Origin: Halomonas alkalicola
GTDB lineage: Bacteria; Pseudomonadota; Gammaproteobacteria; Pseudomonadales; Halomonadaceae
Assembly: GCF_030704205.1 (NCBI RefSeq)
Contig: NZ_CP131913.1
Span: 992,001-1,056,000, forward strand
Direction: 5' to 3'
DNA: 64,000 nt
Below the pieces are notes generated by a model that did no database searches, was not told the DNA's origin, and worked only from the letters and a program-made list of their open reading frames with translations. The position numbers and the translations under genes were made by a program. Position 1 is the first letter of the stretch. Each line of letters starts with the position of its first letter. Positions 17,901-30,546 of the stretch are shown piece by piece.

Positions 17901-19776
17901 CGGCGCTGGTGTGGTGTTCCAGGTCGAAGTCGTGCAGCCAGTAACGCACGTCGGGAGTGACGATCTCGTAGGGGCGCTCGCCGATCACCCGCAGGCCGAG
18001 ATTCTCCATCATCGGCAGCACGTCGGAGAGCGGAATCGGCTTGTCGCGATGGAACAGCTTGAGGTTGACCCCGCTGCCCTCCTCTTCCACCAGCCGGTAG
18101 AGCGACAGGGAGAGCGGCGCACCCTCGTCCAGCTCGCCGATATGCTGCAGGTCATAGACCGCCGTGCGCGCGCTGAAGTCGTCGCGATAGCTGGCCGGGA
18201 AGGCATCGCGGAAGCGATCCATCAGGCGGTTGGCCTGTTCCTCACCGAAGCCCTCGATGCTGGCGGCCTGCAGGTCGTCGCGCCAGTTGCGGGCCAGCTG
18301 GGCCACCTTGGCCTCGAGACGCCTGACGTCATACTCCACCGGCCGGTCGCCCTCGAAGCGCAGGATGAACTGGATGCGGGCCAGCACCGACTCCGAGAGG
18401 TAGGTGTTGAAGTCGCCGAAGGTGGCGTCGAGCTCCTCGCAGAGCAGGTTCTGGATACGCACGCGCAGCTCGGTGGAGAAGACATCCCGCGGGATGTAGG
18501 CCAGGCAGGAGTAGAAGCGCCCGGGGCGGTCCTCGCGGATGAAGAGCCGCACCCGGCGCCGCTCGCGGATGCTGAGGATGCCCAGCGCGGTCTCGGCCAG
18601 CTCCTCGGTGTCGATCTGGAAGAGGTCGTCGCGGGGATAGACCTCGAGGATCTGCAGCAACTGCTTGCCGTTGTGCCCCTTGGGGTTGAAGCCGGCGATC
18701 TCCATGACCGCCTTGAGCCGGCGGCGCAGGATCGGCACGTTGCGCGGCGACTCGTTGTAGACGGTGGCGGTGAACAGGCCCAGGAAGCGGTGTTCGCCGA
18801 TCAGGTTGCCCTGCTCATCGTAGCGGTCGATGGAGATGTAGTCGGGGTAGGTCGGGCGATGCACCCGGGCGTGGTGGGCGCTCTTGGCAAACGACAGCAG
18901 CTCCGGCACCAGGACGAACTCGCCATTCTCGACGCCGAGCTCGGTGCGGATGCGCTCGCGATAGCGCGGCTGGTCGAGCCGGAACACCCCCAGCTCGCTG
19001 CCCTTGGCCTTGACCAGCTGCTGCTGGCCGCCCTTCTCGGTGACCTGGTAGGCGTCGTAGCCGAGGAAGGTGAAGTTGTCGTGCAACAGCCACTCGAGGA
19101 AAGCAATCGCCTCGCGGTGGTCCTCCGGATCGATCTGGGCCGGACAGGCGGCGCGCAGCTCCTCCAGGGCGGCCTTGACCTGCTCGCGCATCGGCTCGAA
19201 GTCGGTGACCGCCGTGCGCACGTCCACCAGCACCTCATGCAGGCTGGCCTGGAGCTCGGCCAGCGCGGCCGGGTCGGAGTGGCGATCGATCTCGATGACG
19301 ATCAGCGACTCCCGGCCGCTCGGCGCATCGGCATCGCGGGGCGAGGCGACCCGGGTCAGGCGACTCTCCTTGCCGCGCTCCGTGGCCAGGACGGCATTGT
19401 GAATGGCATGCACGGTGATGCCGCGACGATTGAGCTCGATGCGCACCGAGTCCACCAGGAAGGGCATGTCCTCATGCAGCACCGCCACGAAGGTGTGGGA
19501 CGACTGCCAGCCATGCTCCTCGTAGTCGGGGTTGAAGACCCGCACCTTGGGGGAGGCGGCGTCGAACTGCTGGAGGAAGTGCCAGACCGACAGGGTGGCC
19601 CCGTAGAGGTCGTCCAGGCGGCGATCCTCGAGGTCATCGAAGGGCACGGAGGCGTAGAAGTAGCGGGCGAAGGCGCCCACCTCCGCCGCCTTGCGCTCCT
19701 CGAGTCGGGTGCTCAGCCGCTCGGTAAGCTGCTTGAGAAAGTCCTGTCTGGCGTCATTGTTCGCAACATGCAGCAT
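14935..19776 (-). CDS. gdhB: NAD-specific glutamate dehydrogenase, large type
   Basis: This enzyme oxidatively deaminates glutamate to 2-oxoglutarate with NAD. At 1613 residues it belongs to the roughly 180-kDa GDH class of Pseudomonas and Streptomyces, with a long N-terminal regulatory part containing ACT-like segments ([21 protein letters not shown]), a catalytic core with [12 protein letters not shown] (catalytic lysine region), [23 protein letters not shown] sequence, and [11 protein letters not shown] for the dinucleotide. A long C-terminal helical domain ends the protein. The gene is alone on its strand between trmA and pyrD. An antisense frame almost as long exists but has no protein-like features. 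Confidence 0.95.
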   Translation of the reverse strand: MLHVANNDARQDFLKQLTERLSTRLEERKAAEVGAFARYFYASVPFDDLEDRRLDDLYGATLSVWHFLQQFDAASPKVRVFNPDYEEHGWQSSHTFVAVLHEDMPFLVDSVRIELNRRGITVHAIHNAVLATERGKESRLTRVASPRDADAPSGRESLIVIEIDRHSDPAALAELQASLHEVLVDVRTAVTDFEPMREQVKAALEELRAACPAQIDPEDHREAIAFLEWLLHDNFTFLGYDAYQVTEKGGQQQLVKAKGSELGVFRLDQPRYRERIRTELGVENGEFVLVPELLSFAKSAHHARVHRPTYPDYISIDRYDEQGNLIGEHRFLGLFTATVYNESPRNVPILRRRLKAVMEIAGFNPKGHNGKQLLQILEVYPRDDLFQIDTEELAETALGILSIRERRRVRLFIREDRPGRFYSCLAYIPRDVFSTELRVRIQNLLCEELDATFGDFNTYLSESVLARIQFILRFEGDRPVEYDVRRLEAKVAQLARNWRDDLQAASIEGFGEEQANRLMDRFRDAFPASYRDDFSARTAVYDLQHIGELDEGAPLSLSLYRLVEEEGSGVNLKLFHRDKPIPLSDVLPMMENLGLRVIGERPYEIVTPDVRYWLHDFDLEHHTSAEVNLQEMRKPFIEAFQRIWVGEADNDAFNRLIIGANLTWREVAMLRAYARYMKQIRFGVSQEYMANTLTSHPEITRELVTLFELRFDPEERPAEGEEEACLERIQRLLDDVASLNDDQLLRRYLELIQATLRTNYYQTREDGGPKDYIAFKLEPGRVTGMPKPRPAFEIFVCSPRLEGVHLRGGKVARGGLRWSDRHEDFRTEVLGVVKAQQVKNAVIVPVGAKGGFVCKRLPEGGDRDAIQQEGIACYKTFIRALLDVTDNLVGGEVVPPRDVVRHDDDDAYLVVAADKGTATFSDIANEISAEYGHWLGDAFASGGANGYDHKKMGITARGAWESVKRHFRNLGLNTQEEEFTVVGIGDMGGDVFGNGMLLSDKIRLVGAFNHLHIFVDPNPDAAATFAERKRLFELPRSSWEDFDASLISEGGGIFKRSAKSIPISAQMKRLFGIREERLSPSELIRAMLKSEVDLIWNGGIGTYVKGSEESDAQVGDKANDALRIDGRELNCRVVGEGGNLGLTQRGRMEAAAKGVLVNTDFIDNAGGVNCSDHEVNIKILIDEVVKRGDMTDKQRNQLLADMTEEVADLVILDNYRQTQALDISAIFSRQGIDPYRRFISGLEAAGQLDRELEFLPSDEELLERANSEQGMTHPELSVLISYSKSVLKGEVLASDVPDDPYIQQYVERIFPRVLVERFPDEMYEHRLKREIVSTQVANDLVDHMGIVFVRLLIDSTGASPADIARAYVIARDSFQLSSLWERIEALDNRVPSAVQYGMMIDLMRLIRRATRWFLRARVGMETRETIEYFAPRLAQLQEGIGKRLRGEELAAWEARRAELIEAGVPEALAGASAAAASLYAGLGIIQAARQADEKPQRVAEVFYEIGDRLELPWLIGQITDLKVRDSWQAQARDTFRDDVDRQQLALTVSVLRMEGGAREAGERVDQWLELHAGMHSRWCKLLEQVGSGGQGGFPLFAVAVRELVDLAESSQES

Positions 19777-19953
19777 CCTTCACCTCGTGCCTTGGGCCGC
19801 GACAGCGACCGGAAGTGTTCGACATGGCGCCCGCCCCGGGCGCCCTGTCGCCAGCTTACGCCACTCTCCGCACCGGCCCCACCGGGATGCCAACATGCTC
19901 ATGGAGCATGACGGTTGGGCATCGCCACTTGACAGGCACGCCCCGCGACCCGG

Positions 19954-21081
19954 TCAGTCGCGCCGCTCCAGCAGCACCCCGCACTCGCAGTGGTGGGTCC
20001 AGGGAAACTGGTCGAACAGCGCGAAACGGGTGATGGCGTGGGTCTCGGTCAGTCGCTCCAGGTTGTCCGCCAGCGTATCCGGATTGCATGAAATATAGAC
20101 GATGCGCTCATAGCCGCTGAGCTGGCGGCAGCTGGCCTCGTCCAGTCCGGCGCGGGGCGGATCCACCAGCACGGTGGTGAAGTCATAGTCGTCCAGCGCC
20201 CACTCGGCCACCCGCCGGCCGCCCTTCTCGCCCTGGAGGGCCGCGGCGAACTCCTCGGCCGACATGCGCCCCACGGTCACGTTGTCGAGGCCGTTGGCGG
20301 CGAGGTTCTCGCGGGCGCTGGCCACCGAGGTGCGCGAGATCTCGGTGGCCAGCACGCGGCGGAAGTTCTCGGCCAGCGCCACGGTGAAGTTGCCGTTGCC
20401 GCAGTAGAGCTCCACCAGGTCGCCGGCCTGGCTGCCCCGGGTCACCTCCCGCGCCCAGGCGAGCATCGAGCGGCAGATCTCGGCATTGGGCTGGGTGAAG
20501 CTGTTCTCCACCTGCTGGTAGACGAACTCGCGCCCCTCCACCGTCAGGCGCTCCCAGACGTGGTCGCGCTCGAGCACCAGACGCTGCTTGCGGGCGCGCC
20601 CGATGATCATCACCCCGAGCGTCTCCTGGAGGCGGCGCGCCTCGGCCTCCCAGGCCTCGTCCAGCGGGCGGTGGTAGACCAGGGTCACCAGCGCCTCGCC
20701 GGCGAGCGTGGTGAGGAACTCCACCTGGAAGAGCTTGCGGCGCAGCAGGGGCACCCCACGGATGGCGTCGAGCAGGGCCGGCATCAGCTCATTGATGCGA
20801 CGGCTGGCCACCGGGTACTCGTCGAGGCGAATCACCCTCTTCGTCTTTTTCTTCGGCTCCTCGGGGCCCGCCTCGGACTCCTGTATCTCGAACATGGCAT
20901 AGAAGAGGTCGTCACCCTCGTGCCAGATCCGGAACTCGCAGCGCTGGCGGTAGTGACTGGGCGGCGAGGGATAGACCTCGAGGGTCGGCGGCGAGAAGCG
21001 CGCAAAGTCGCGGGTGATGCGCTCGCGCTTGGCCTCGAGCTGCTGGTCATAGCGGGCGGGGTCGACAACAGGAATGGCCAA
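19954..21081 (-). CDS. trmA: tRNA (uracil-54-C5)-methyltransferase TrmA
   Basis: TrmA makes ribothymidine at position 54 of tRNAs (and a site in tmRNA). The 375-residue protein has HYRQRCEFRIWHEGD near the N-terminus, the SAM site LVELYCGNGNFTVAL, DPPRAGLDEASCRQL, the catalytic cysteine in VYISCNPDTLADNL and the final catalytic glutamate region HHCECGVLLERR. Length equals the family norm (about 366). The ATG at 21081 begins MAIPVVDPARYDQQL, close to other TrmA starts. It lies downstream of murI on the same strand with a 45-base gap, so the two may share a transcript. Confidence 0.96.
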   Translation of the reverse strand: MAIPVVDPARYDQQLEAKRERITRDFARFSPPTLEVYPSPPSHYRQRCEFRIWHEGDDLFYAMFEIQESEAGPEEPKKKTKRVIRLDEYPVASRRINELMPALLDAIRGVPLLRRKLFQVEFLTTLAGEALVTLVYHRPLDEAWEAEARRLQETLGVMIIGRARKQRLVLERDHVWERLTVEGREFVYQQVENSFTQPNAEICRSMLAWAREVTRGSQAGDLVELYCGNGNFTVALAENFRRVLATEISRTSVASARENLAANGLDNVTVGRMSAEEFAAALQGEKGGRRVAEWALDDYDFTTVLVDPPRAGLDEASCRQLSGYERIVYISCNPDTLADNLERLTETHAITRFALFDQFPWTHHCECGVLLERRD

Positions 21082-21126
21082 GAAGCCTCCTTCGGGGAAT
21101 GGCAGGAAACGGATGGGGGACTGCGC

Positions 21127-21906
21127 TCAGTCCAGCACCAGAAGTCGCGGCTCGGCAAAGCCGAAGCGGGCAAGGGCCGCGGTCAGCCGGGGGTCCAGGG
21201 CGGTGACATGGCTCTCTCCCGGACCGCGCCGGGGGGCCACGCCGCGCGCCACCTGGGCGGTGCGCCGGGCGATGGCCTCGCTGGAGTCGATCCACGCAAT
21301 CTCGCGGGGGGCAGCGGCGGCCAGGAAGTCCCGCAGCAGGGGAAAGTGGGTGCAGCCGAGCACCACGGTATCCAGCAGCGGATCCTCCCACAGCGGCGCC
21401 AGGGCCCGGCGGATCACCGCGGGGTCCGGGGCCTCGCCGGCCAGCCAGCGTTCGGCCTCGCGGACCAGCTCATCGGCGGCCACCCGGGTCACCCGGCAGT
21501 GGGCGGCGAAGGCCTCGATCAGGCCCAGGGTATAGGGACGCGCCACCGTGGCGGAGGTGGCCAGCAGGCCGAAGTGGCCGCTGCGCGAGGAGGCCGCGGC
21601 GGGCTTGATGGCCGGTACGGTGCCGACCACGGGGATCGCCAGCCGGCTGCGCAGGGCATCCAGCGCCAGGGTGCTGGCGGTGTTGCAGGCCACCACCAGG
21701 GTCACGCAGCGGCTGGCCGACACGGCGGCCTCGCATACGCGCAGGATGCGCGCCACCAGCCAGTTGTCCTCGCGCAGGCCGTAGGGGAGCATGGCATTGT
21801 CGCAGGCGTAGGCCAGCGCGGCCTCCGGCAACTGGTGACGCAGGGCCGTCACCACGGAGAGCCCCCCCACCCCGGAGTCGAAGACCAGGATCGGTCCGCC
21901 GCTCAT
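21127..21906 (-). CDS. murI: Glutamate racemase MurI
   Basis: MurI supplies D-glutamate for peptidoglycan. The 259-residue protein contains the N-terminal VFDSGVGGLSVV, the first catalytic cysteine in VVACNTASTLALD (about residue 73), TVPAIKPA, and the second catalytic cysteine in VVLGCTHFPLL (about residue 184). The start is set at ATG 21906 (MSGGPILVFDSG); an ATG two codons upstream is equally possible. It precedes trmA and follows the hemerythrin-like gene, all on the minus strand. Confidence 0.95.
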   Translation of the reverse strand: MSGGPILVFDSGVGGLSVVTALRHQLPEAALAYACDNAMLPYGLREDNWLVARILRVCEAAVSASRCVTLVVACNTASTLALDALRSRLAIPVVGTVPAIKPAAASSRSGHFGLLATSATVARPYTLGLIEAFAAHCRVTRVAADELVREAERWLAGEAPDPAVIRRALAPLWEDPLLDTVVLGCTHFPLLRDFLAAAAPREIAWIDSSEAIARRTAQVARGVAPRRGPGESHVTALDPRLTAALARFGFAEPRLLVLD

Positions 21907-22048
21907 GGGCACACCCCGGCCATGCCGCAGGCGGCATCACGGTGGGGGCGGCGGGAGAGCGTCGACGAGCGTCGGGGGTCTGGCATCACGAGGCACCGGC
22001 TGGGAGAGGCGACATTCTACCCCAGCCGGCGCGCGCTGGCAGCCCGGG

Positions 22049-22597
22049 TCAGGCGGGTTCGGGCGTCTCGCGCAGCTCGGCATAGAGCTCCGGATAGGCC
22101 TCCTGGAGGCGCTCCAGCTCGGCCGCGGCACCCTCGGGAAGTGCCTGGGCGAGGCGATCGAGGTCCTGTTCGTTGAAGTGCTCGCGAATCATCGGGAAGA
22201 GCAGCTCCCGCTCGTCGCGCAGGTAGGCGCGGTGGGCATCCAGGTACGCCTTGAGGTCGTCCGCGAAGCGATCCATGGGGATCACCGCATCCATCAGGAT
22301 CATGTCGATATCGCTGGAGAGGCGGCCCAGCTGGACCTTCAGCGCCTGATAGTCGGCGGCGAGACGCTCGGTCATCGGCCGGCTGCCGGGGTCGAGCTCT
22401 GCCAGGCGCTCACTGAACAGCCGCTCCAGGGGCAGGGTGAAACCTTCCATGTAGTCCAGGATGTAGTCCACCACCTCGCGCACCAGTTGGAAGTTGGGGC
22501 GCTCGCCTGCCGCGAGGGTCTTATGCTTCAGCTGCAGAACGTGCAACATGCGAGCCATGTTGGCATGATCCAGACGCAGTTGGGTCAGCACGGGCAT
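22049..22597 (-). CDS. Hemerythrin-like four-helix protein with degenerate metal site
   Basis: A 182-residue all-helical protein matching the bacterial hemerythrin HHE fold: LRLDHANMARMLHVLQLKH in helix 1, LVREVVDYILDYMEGF in helix 2, and AHRAYLRDERELLFPMIREHF in helix 4. Family members normally carry HHPKED after the YxxDYxD segment; here the corresponding text is TLPLERLF, so both histidines are missing, and the helix-4 HxxxEE motif reads HRAYLRDE. The di-iron site is therefore probably incomplete. ATG at 22597 follows GGAGGG. Role may be structural or sensory. Confidence 0.75.
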   Translation of the reverse strand: MPVLTQLRLDHANMARMLHVLQLKHKTLAAGERPNFQLVREVVDYILDYMEGFTLPLERLFSERLAELDPGSRPMTERLAADYQALKVQLGRLSSDIDMILMDAVIPMDRFADDLKAYLDAHRAYLRDERELLFPMIREHFNEQDLDRLAQALPEGAAAELERLQEAYPELYAELRETPEPA

Positions 22598-22774
22598 GTC
22601 GGGCCCTCCTGTGTAGTGACATCATTGCAGGGACGTAGGGAGTAGGCACACGCTTTCATTGGATGCGCCATCGGGGACGAGGTTCATCGACTGCCTGGCC
22701 AGCGATGATACCTCCCCACTCTAGCAGCCAGTCCCACGACCTGCCTCTGTCGAGATCAACGTAAGGAACCTGCC

Positions 22775-24124
22775 ATGGACCTCTTCGCCGACGAGAGCGA
22801 TCACGGCGCCCGGCTGGCCTGGCGCATGCGGCCCCGCACCCTGGCCGACTATGTGGGCCAGAAGGCGCTGGTAGGCCCCGGCCGCCCCCTGGCCCGTATG
22901 GTCGAGACCGGCGTGGTGCGCTCGATGATCCTCTGGGGGCCGCCGGGCAGCGGCAAGACCACCCTGGCGGAGATCCTGGCCGCCGAGTCCGGCGCCGAAC
23001 TGGAGCACCTCTCGGCGGTGATGGCCGGCGTCAAGGAGATCCGCGCCGCGGTGGAGCGGGCCAGGGCGCGCCAGGCTCACGGCCAGGCGACGCTGCTGTT
23101 TCTCGACGAGATCCACCGTCTCAACAAGAGCCAGCAGGACGCCCTGCTGCCCCATGTGGAGTCGGGGCTGCTGACCCTGATCGGCGCCACCACCGAGAAC
23201 CCCTCCTTCGAGGTCAACTCGGCGCTGCTCTCGCGGGCCCGGGTGCACGTGCTGACCTCACTCGGCGAGGCGGAGCTGGGCGAGGTGCTGCGCCGGGCGC
23301 TGGCCGACGAGGCCCGCGGCCTGGCGGCGGGCGCGCGACGCCTGCGGGTCGATGATGAGGTGCTGGCCCTGCTGGCCCGGGCCGCCGCCGGGGACGCCCG
23401 CCGGGCGCTGGGCCTGCTGGAGACCGCCTGCGACTTCGCCGAGCCCGATGGCGAAGGTGGCGAGGTGGTGCGCCGCGAGGCGCTGGTCGATGTGCTCGGC
23501 CACCAGGCCAGCGCCTTCGACAAGCAGGGCGATCACTACTACGACCTGCTCTCGGCGATCCACAAGTCGGTGCGCTCCTCGCCCCCCGATGCCGCCCTGC
23601 TCTACATCGCCCGTTTCGTGCAGGGCGGCGGCGACCCGCTGGACGTGGTCCGGCGCCTAGCCGCCATCGCCTCCGAGGACGTGGGCAACGCCGACCCGCG
23701 CGCCCTGCCACTGGTGATGGCCGCCTGGGACGCCTACCTGCGCCTGGGCGACCACGAGGGCCAGCGGGCCATCGCCCACGCCGCCATCCACCTGGCGGTG
23801 GCGCCCAAGAGCAATGCCATCGACCAGGCCTGGAAGCGTGCCCAGGCCTTCGTGGCCAGCCAGCCACGGCTTGAGGTGCCCGGCTACCTGCGCAACGCGC
23901 CGACGAAGCTGATGGAGAGCCTGGGCCACGGCCATGGCTACCGCTACGCCCACCATGAGCCCCATGCCTACCCCGCCGGCAGCAGCCACGACTGCTGGCC
24001 GGAGGAGACGCCCCGGGAGCGCTTCTACCGGCCGACCGAGCAGGGCCAGGAGAAGCGCTACGGCCAGCTGATGGCCTGGCGCGAGCAGCTCGACAGCGAG
24101 GCCGACGAAGGCGGCGGCGCCTAG
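22775..24124 (+). CDS. rarA: Replication-associated recombination protein RarA (MgsA)
   Basis: RarA is an AAA+ ATPase related to clamp loaders that acts at stalled replication forks. The 449-residue protein has [12 protein letters not shown], Walker [10 protein letters not shown] (about residue 54), Walker [17 protein letters not shown], sensor 1 [13 protein letters not shown], and the tetramerisation domain ([17 protein letters not shown], ...[15 protein letters not shown]). GTAAGGAAC lies just before the ATG. It converges on lolA across a two-hairpin terminator; ftsK, lolA and rarA are also neighbours in E. coli, there all co-directional. Confidence 0.96.
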   Translation: MDLFADESDHGARLAWRMRPRTLADYVGQKALVGPGRPLARMVETGVVRSMILWGPPGSGKTTLAEILAAESGAELEHLSAVMAGVKEIRAAVERARARQAHGQATLLFLDEIHRLNKSQQDALLPHVESGLLTLIGATTENPSFEVNSALLSRARVHVLTSLGEAELGEVLRRALADEARGLAAGARRLRVDDEVLALLARAAAGDARRALGLLETACDFAEPDGEGGEVVRREALVDVLGHQASAFDKQGDHYYDLLSAIHKSVRSSPPDAALLYIARFVQGGGDPLDVVRRLAAIASEDVGNADPRALPLVMAAWDAYLRLGDHEGQRAIAHAAIHLAVAPKSNAIDQAWKRAQAFVASQPRLEVPGYLRNAPTKLMESLGHGHGYRYAHHEPHAYPAGSSHDCWPEETPRERFYRPTEQGQEKRYGQLMAWREQLDSEADEGGGA

Positions 24125-24153
24125 CACCAGAGCGAGCGCCGGGAACATGGCGA

Positions 24154-24222
24154 GAGCCCGGCTCCGCCGGGCTCCCACCAGAAACGCCGGAGCCCCCGTC
24201 GGATGGCTTCCGACGGGGGCTC
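24154..24222. terminator. Two hairpins forming a bidirectional terminator between rarA and lolA
   Basis: Hairpin one pairs 24154-24161 with 24167-24174; hairpin two has a 14-bp perfect stem, 24190-24203 with 24209-24222. They lie between convergent genes. T-runs are short. Confidence 0.7.
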
Positions 24223-24271
24223 CCGAGCATGCGGCACCGGCCGCCCGTGACCGAGCGGCTGGCCGAAGGCC

Positions 24272-24901
24272 TCAGTGCGTATCGCGGATCACATCGGTGC
24301 CCTCGGGGATATCGAAGACGAAGCGACTGTCGTCGATGGCCTGGTTCATGGTGGCATCGCGGAACTCGATGGCGGTGCGCTGCCCGGTGCTGTCGGTCAT
24401 CTGCAGGGTGGTCAGCAGCTCACCGCGGAAGGTCATCTTCAGCTCCTCGAACAGGGTATCCGCCGACTTGGGCAGCAGGGTGAAGGTCTCGGCCCCCCCC
24501 TGCTGCTGGCGAGTCACGTCATAGCTGTCGACCAGGTCGCTGGCACTGCCGGAGAGCAGCAGGGCCGGGGTATGGGTGACGCGATGATCCAGGGCCTGGA
24601 TGGTGGCCTGCTCCAGGTCGGGGTCGTGCAGCATCACCTCCTGGCCGTCGGAGATCACCTCCTGCTGGTAGGGAGCCTCCACCTCCCAGCGGAACTTGCC
24701 GGGACGCGCGAGCCACATCTGGCCGTGGGCTTCCTGGAGACGCTCGCCGCTGGCGTCGAGGATCTGCTGCTCGAAGCGCGCCTCGAAGGTCTGCAGCGGC
24801 TCGAGCATGCGGGTCAGGCGATCCGCCCCTTCGCTGGCCAGGGCCGCGAGCGGCATGGCCAGGGTCATGGTGATAGCGGCAAGGGTCTTCTTTACTGTCA
24901 T
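24272..24901 (-). CDS. lolA: Outer-membrane lipoprotein carrier protein LolA
   Basis: LolA carries lipoproteins across the periplasm from LolCDE to LolB. The 209-residue precursor has a signal peptide (MTVKKTLAAITMTLAMPLAALAS, cut near residue 22) and the family segments TFEARFEQQILDASG, GQMWLARPGKFRWEVEAPYQQ, ISDGQEVMLHDPDLEQ and a C-terminal RFVFDIPEGTDVI. It lies downstream of ftsK on the same strand, separated by a terminator-like hairpin, and converges with rarA. Confidence 0.95.
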   Translation of the reverse strand: MTVKKTLAAITMTLAMPLAALASEGADRLTRMLEPLQTFEARFEQQILDASGERLQEAHGQMWLARPGKFRWEVEAPYQQEVISDGQEVMLHDPDLEQATIQALDHRVTHTPALLLSGSASDLVDSYDVTRQQQGGAETFTLLPKSADTLFEELKMTFRGELLTTLQMTDSTGQRTAIEFRDATMNQAIDDSRFVFDIPEGTDVIRDTH

Positions 24902-25013
24902 GGTGCTCTGTCTCCCTGGACGGTTCCAACTGGAATCCTGTCACTCGGACTGTGTGGACGCCGGCGGGTTGCAGGCCTGCCGGCGCTTTCATGCTGGTTG
25001 CATGGTTGAAGGG

Positions 25014-25037
25014 GGGCGTCTCCCAGGGGAGACGCCC
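25014..25037 (-). terminator. Terminator-like hairpin after ftsK
   Basis: GGGCGTCTCC (25014-25023) pairs with GGAGACGCCC (25028-25037), 22 bases after the ftsK stop on the minus strand. The minus strand continues CCCCTTC. Confidence 0.55.
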
Positions 25038-25058
25038 GCGTCGGTGGCGGGCGCGCTG

Positions 25059-28451
<3,393 letters not shown>

Positions 28452-28602
28452 GTGGTCATCCCCCTTGCGCCACCGCTGGCGTCTTCCAGTTGATTGGCGC
28501 CAATCATACCGAGCCAGGCCCGCCCATCACAGTGGCCCGAACGCCTTGAGCCGAGGCGCCGCGGGCGGCACACTGGCCTCCCCTACTGCTGGATGCCCGC
28601 CG

Positions 28603-29379
28603 ATGGTGCCCTGGCTGCTCGAGCGCCCGATCCGCTTCCCGCCCGTCACGGCGGCCCTGCGCGACCCCGACGGTCTGCTGGCCGCCGGCGGCGCCCTCGA
28701 TCCCGGCTGGCTGCTGGCCGCCTACCGGCGCGGGATCTTTCCCTGGTACGGGGACGATCAGCCGATCCTTTGGTGGAGCCCGGACCCGCGCATGGTGCTC
28801 TTCCCGGAGGAGCTCAGGGTGCGTCGCAGCCTCGCCAAGCGGCTGCGCCACGCCGGCTTCACGATCACCGCCAACCGCGCCTTCGACGCCGTGATGACCG
28901 CCTGCGCCGCGCCGCGTGCCGGGCAGCCAGGCACCTGGATCACCGACGAGATGCGTGCGGCCTACGCCCGGCTTCACGCCCTGGGGGCGGCGCACTCCGT
29001 CGAGGTCTGGCAACGGGAGCGCCTGGTGGGCGGCCTCTACGGCGTCGCGCTGGGACCGGCCTTCTTCGGCGAGTCGATGTTCACCCGGGTGGCGGACGCC
29101 TCCAAGGTGGCCCTGGTGCACCTGGCCCGGGCCATGTCGTCGGGCGGCGGGCGGCTGATCGACTGCCAGATGCACACCGCCCACCTGGCAAGCCTCGGCG
29201 CCCGGGATATCGCCCGCGCCGAGTTCATCGGCTATCTTGAGAAGTGGCTGGGCAAGCCCCAGGATGTGGAGCCCGACGCCCTATCCTTCCCCCCGGCCTG
29301 CTGGTCCTTCGAAGCCATCGGCGAGCCCCCCGGGGGCCCGCCATTGAACGCCACCAGGAGCCGGAGAGAGCCGTCGTGA
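28603..29379 (+). CDS. aat: Leucyl/phenylalanyl-tRNA-protein transferase Aat
   Basis: Aat adds Leu or Phe to proteins with N-terminal Arg or Lys, marking them for ClpS-ClpAP. The 258-residue protein has FPPVTAALRDPDGLLAAGG, the conserved RGIFPWYGDDQPILWWSPDPR, HSVEVWQRERLVGGLYGVALGPAFFGESMF-type sequence, and LIDCQMHTAHLASLGA. ATG 28603 (MVPWLLERP) is the family-consistent start even though the frame is open upstream. Its TGA overlaps the GTG of bpt, showing translational coupling, and both lie close to clpS-clpA, which use their products. Confidence 0.96.
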   Translation: MVPWLLERPIRFPPVTAALRDPDGLLAAGGALDPGWLLAAYRRGIFPWYGDDQPILWWSPDPRMVLFPEELRVRRSLAKRLRHAGFTITANRAFDAVMTACAAPRAGQPGTWITDEMRAAYARLHALGAAHSVEVWQRERLVGGLYGVALGPAFFGESMFTRVADASKVALVHLARAMSSGGGRLIDCQMHTAHLASLGARDIARAEFIGYLEKWLGKPQDVEPDALSFPPACWSFEAIGEPPGGPPLNATRSRREPS

Positions 29380-30113
29380 GCAGCAACGCCCCCCGCCAGC
29401 CCGTCCGGGATCTACGCTTCTTTCTGACCGTGCCCCATGCCTGCAGCTATCTGGCCGGGCGCGAGGCGACGACCCTGTTCCTCGACCCCCAGGAGTCGCC
29501 CGGGCAGGGCGTCTACGACTCCCTGGCACTGCTCGGCTTCCGGCGCAGCGGCCGCCATCTCTACCGCCCCCACTGCGAAGGCTGCAGCGCCTGCATCTCG
29601 GTGCGCCTGCCGGTGGCGGAGTTTGCCCCGAACCGCAGCCAGCGCCGGCTGGTCCGGCGCAATGCCGACCTGACCCTGCACCTGCGCCCGGCGATCTTCG
29701 ACCCGGAACACTACGGCCTCTATGCCCACTATATCCGCACCCGGCACGCCGACGGCGACATGTACCCGCCGAGCCACGAGCAGTACCGCACCTTCCTGAC
29801 CCTGGATCAGGAGTATGCGCGGCTGCTGGAGTTCCGCCTCGCGGGCCGGCTGGTGGCCGTCGCGGCCTTCGACCAGCTCGAGCACGGCCTGTCGGCCATC
29901 TACACCTTCTTCGACCCCGACCCCGCACTGGAGCGGCGCTCCCTGGGCACCTTCGCGGTGCTCACCCTGGTGGAACAGGCGCGTCGCCGCGGCCTGCCCC
30001 ATGTCTATCTGGGCTACTGGATACGCGAGTGCCGCAAGATGGCCTACAAGCAGGCGTTCCAGCCTCTGGAGATGCTCGAGGGCCGCCACTGGCGGCGCCT
30101 GATTCCCGCCTGA
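29376..30113 (+). CDS. bpt: Aspartate/glutamate leucyltransferase Bpt
   Basis: Bpt attaches leucine to proteins with N-terminal Asp or Glu, another route into the N-degron pathway. The 245-residue protein contains the N-terminal cysteine cluster [24 protein letters not shown], the acetyltransferase-like core [17 protein letters not shown] and the C-terminal [22 protein letters not shown]. The start is GTG at 29376, overlapping the aat stop by four bases (GTGA). Both transferases in one operon next to infA and clpA is a known gammaproteobacterial arrangement. Confidence 0.95.
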   Translation: MSSNAPRQPVRDLRFFLTVPHACSYLAGREATTLFLDPQESPGQGVYDSLALLGFRRSGRHLYRPHCEGCSACISVRLPVAEFAPNRSQRRLVRRNADLTLHLRPAIFDPEHYGLYAHYIRTRHADGDMYPPSHEQYRTFLTLDQEYARLLEFRLAGRLVAVAAFDQLEHGLSAIYTFFDPDPALERRSLGTFAVLTLVEQARRRGLPHVYLGYWIRECRKMAYKQAFQPLEMLEGRHWRRLIPA

Positions 30114-30234
30114 CCTCCCGCCGCCGAGTGCGATGCTTTGCCATGTCGGCCGGCATGCGGCACAATATCGCGCTATTCTTTCAGGGCGGCAGCGCCCTGC
30201 CGAGCGTCATATCCATCAGCGAGGAACCGCCTAT

Positions 30235-30453
30235 ATGGCACGTGAAGACCATATCGAAATGGAAGGCGTCATCGTCGACACCCTCCCCAACACCACCTTC
30301 CGCGTCGAGCTGGAAAACGGCCACGTGGTCACCGCGCACATCTCCGGCAAGATGCGCAAGAACTACATCCGCATCCTGACCGGCGACAAGGTCAAGGTGG
30401 AGCTGACTCCCTACGACCTGACCAAGGGTCGCATCGTCTACCGCTCCCGCTGA
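30235..30453 (+). CDS. infA: Translation initiation factor IF-1
   Basis: IF-1 binds the ribosomal A site during initiation. The 72-residue protein ([50 protein letters not shown]) is a single S1/OB domain of exactly the usual length. The start ATG 30235 is confirmed by family identity from the first residue and a GAGGAA upstream. It follows bpt on the same strand after 121 bases and converges with clpA. Confidence 0.98.
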   Translation: MAREDHIEMEGVIVDTLPNTTFRVELENGHVVTAHISGKMRKNYIRILTGDKVKVELTPYDLTKGRIVYRSR

Positions 30454-30500
30454 GCCGCGGTCGAGCCTCCCCAAGCCCGACGCCAGCCGCACAGGACAAC

Positions 30501-30523
30501 GCCCCGTCGATCGACAGGGCGCT
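30501..30523. terminator. Hairpin between infA and clpA, possible terminator
   Basis: GCCCCGTCGATCGACAGGGC forms a stem with one mismatch around the palindrome GTCGATCGAC, between convergent gene ends. There is no clear T-run. Confidence 0.4.
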
Positions 30524-30546
30524 GCGTCGTGTGCGGGTGTCGGCCG

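Noticed and set aside
15052-19911. Plus-strand open frame of 1619 codons antisense to the NAD-GDH gene
   Set aside because: It mirrors the GDH gene almost end to end, has Gly/His/Val-rich low-complexity protein, no motifs and no ribosome binding site; it is a by-product of high GC at third codon positions.
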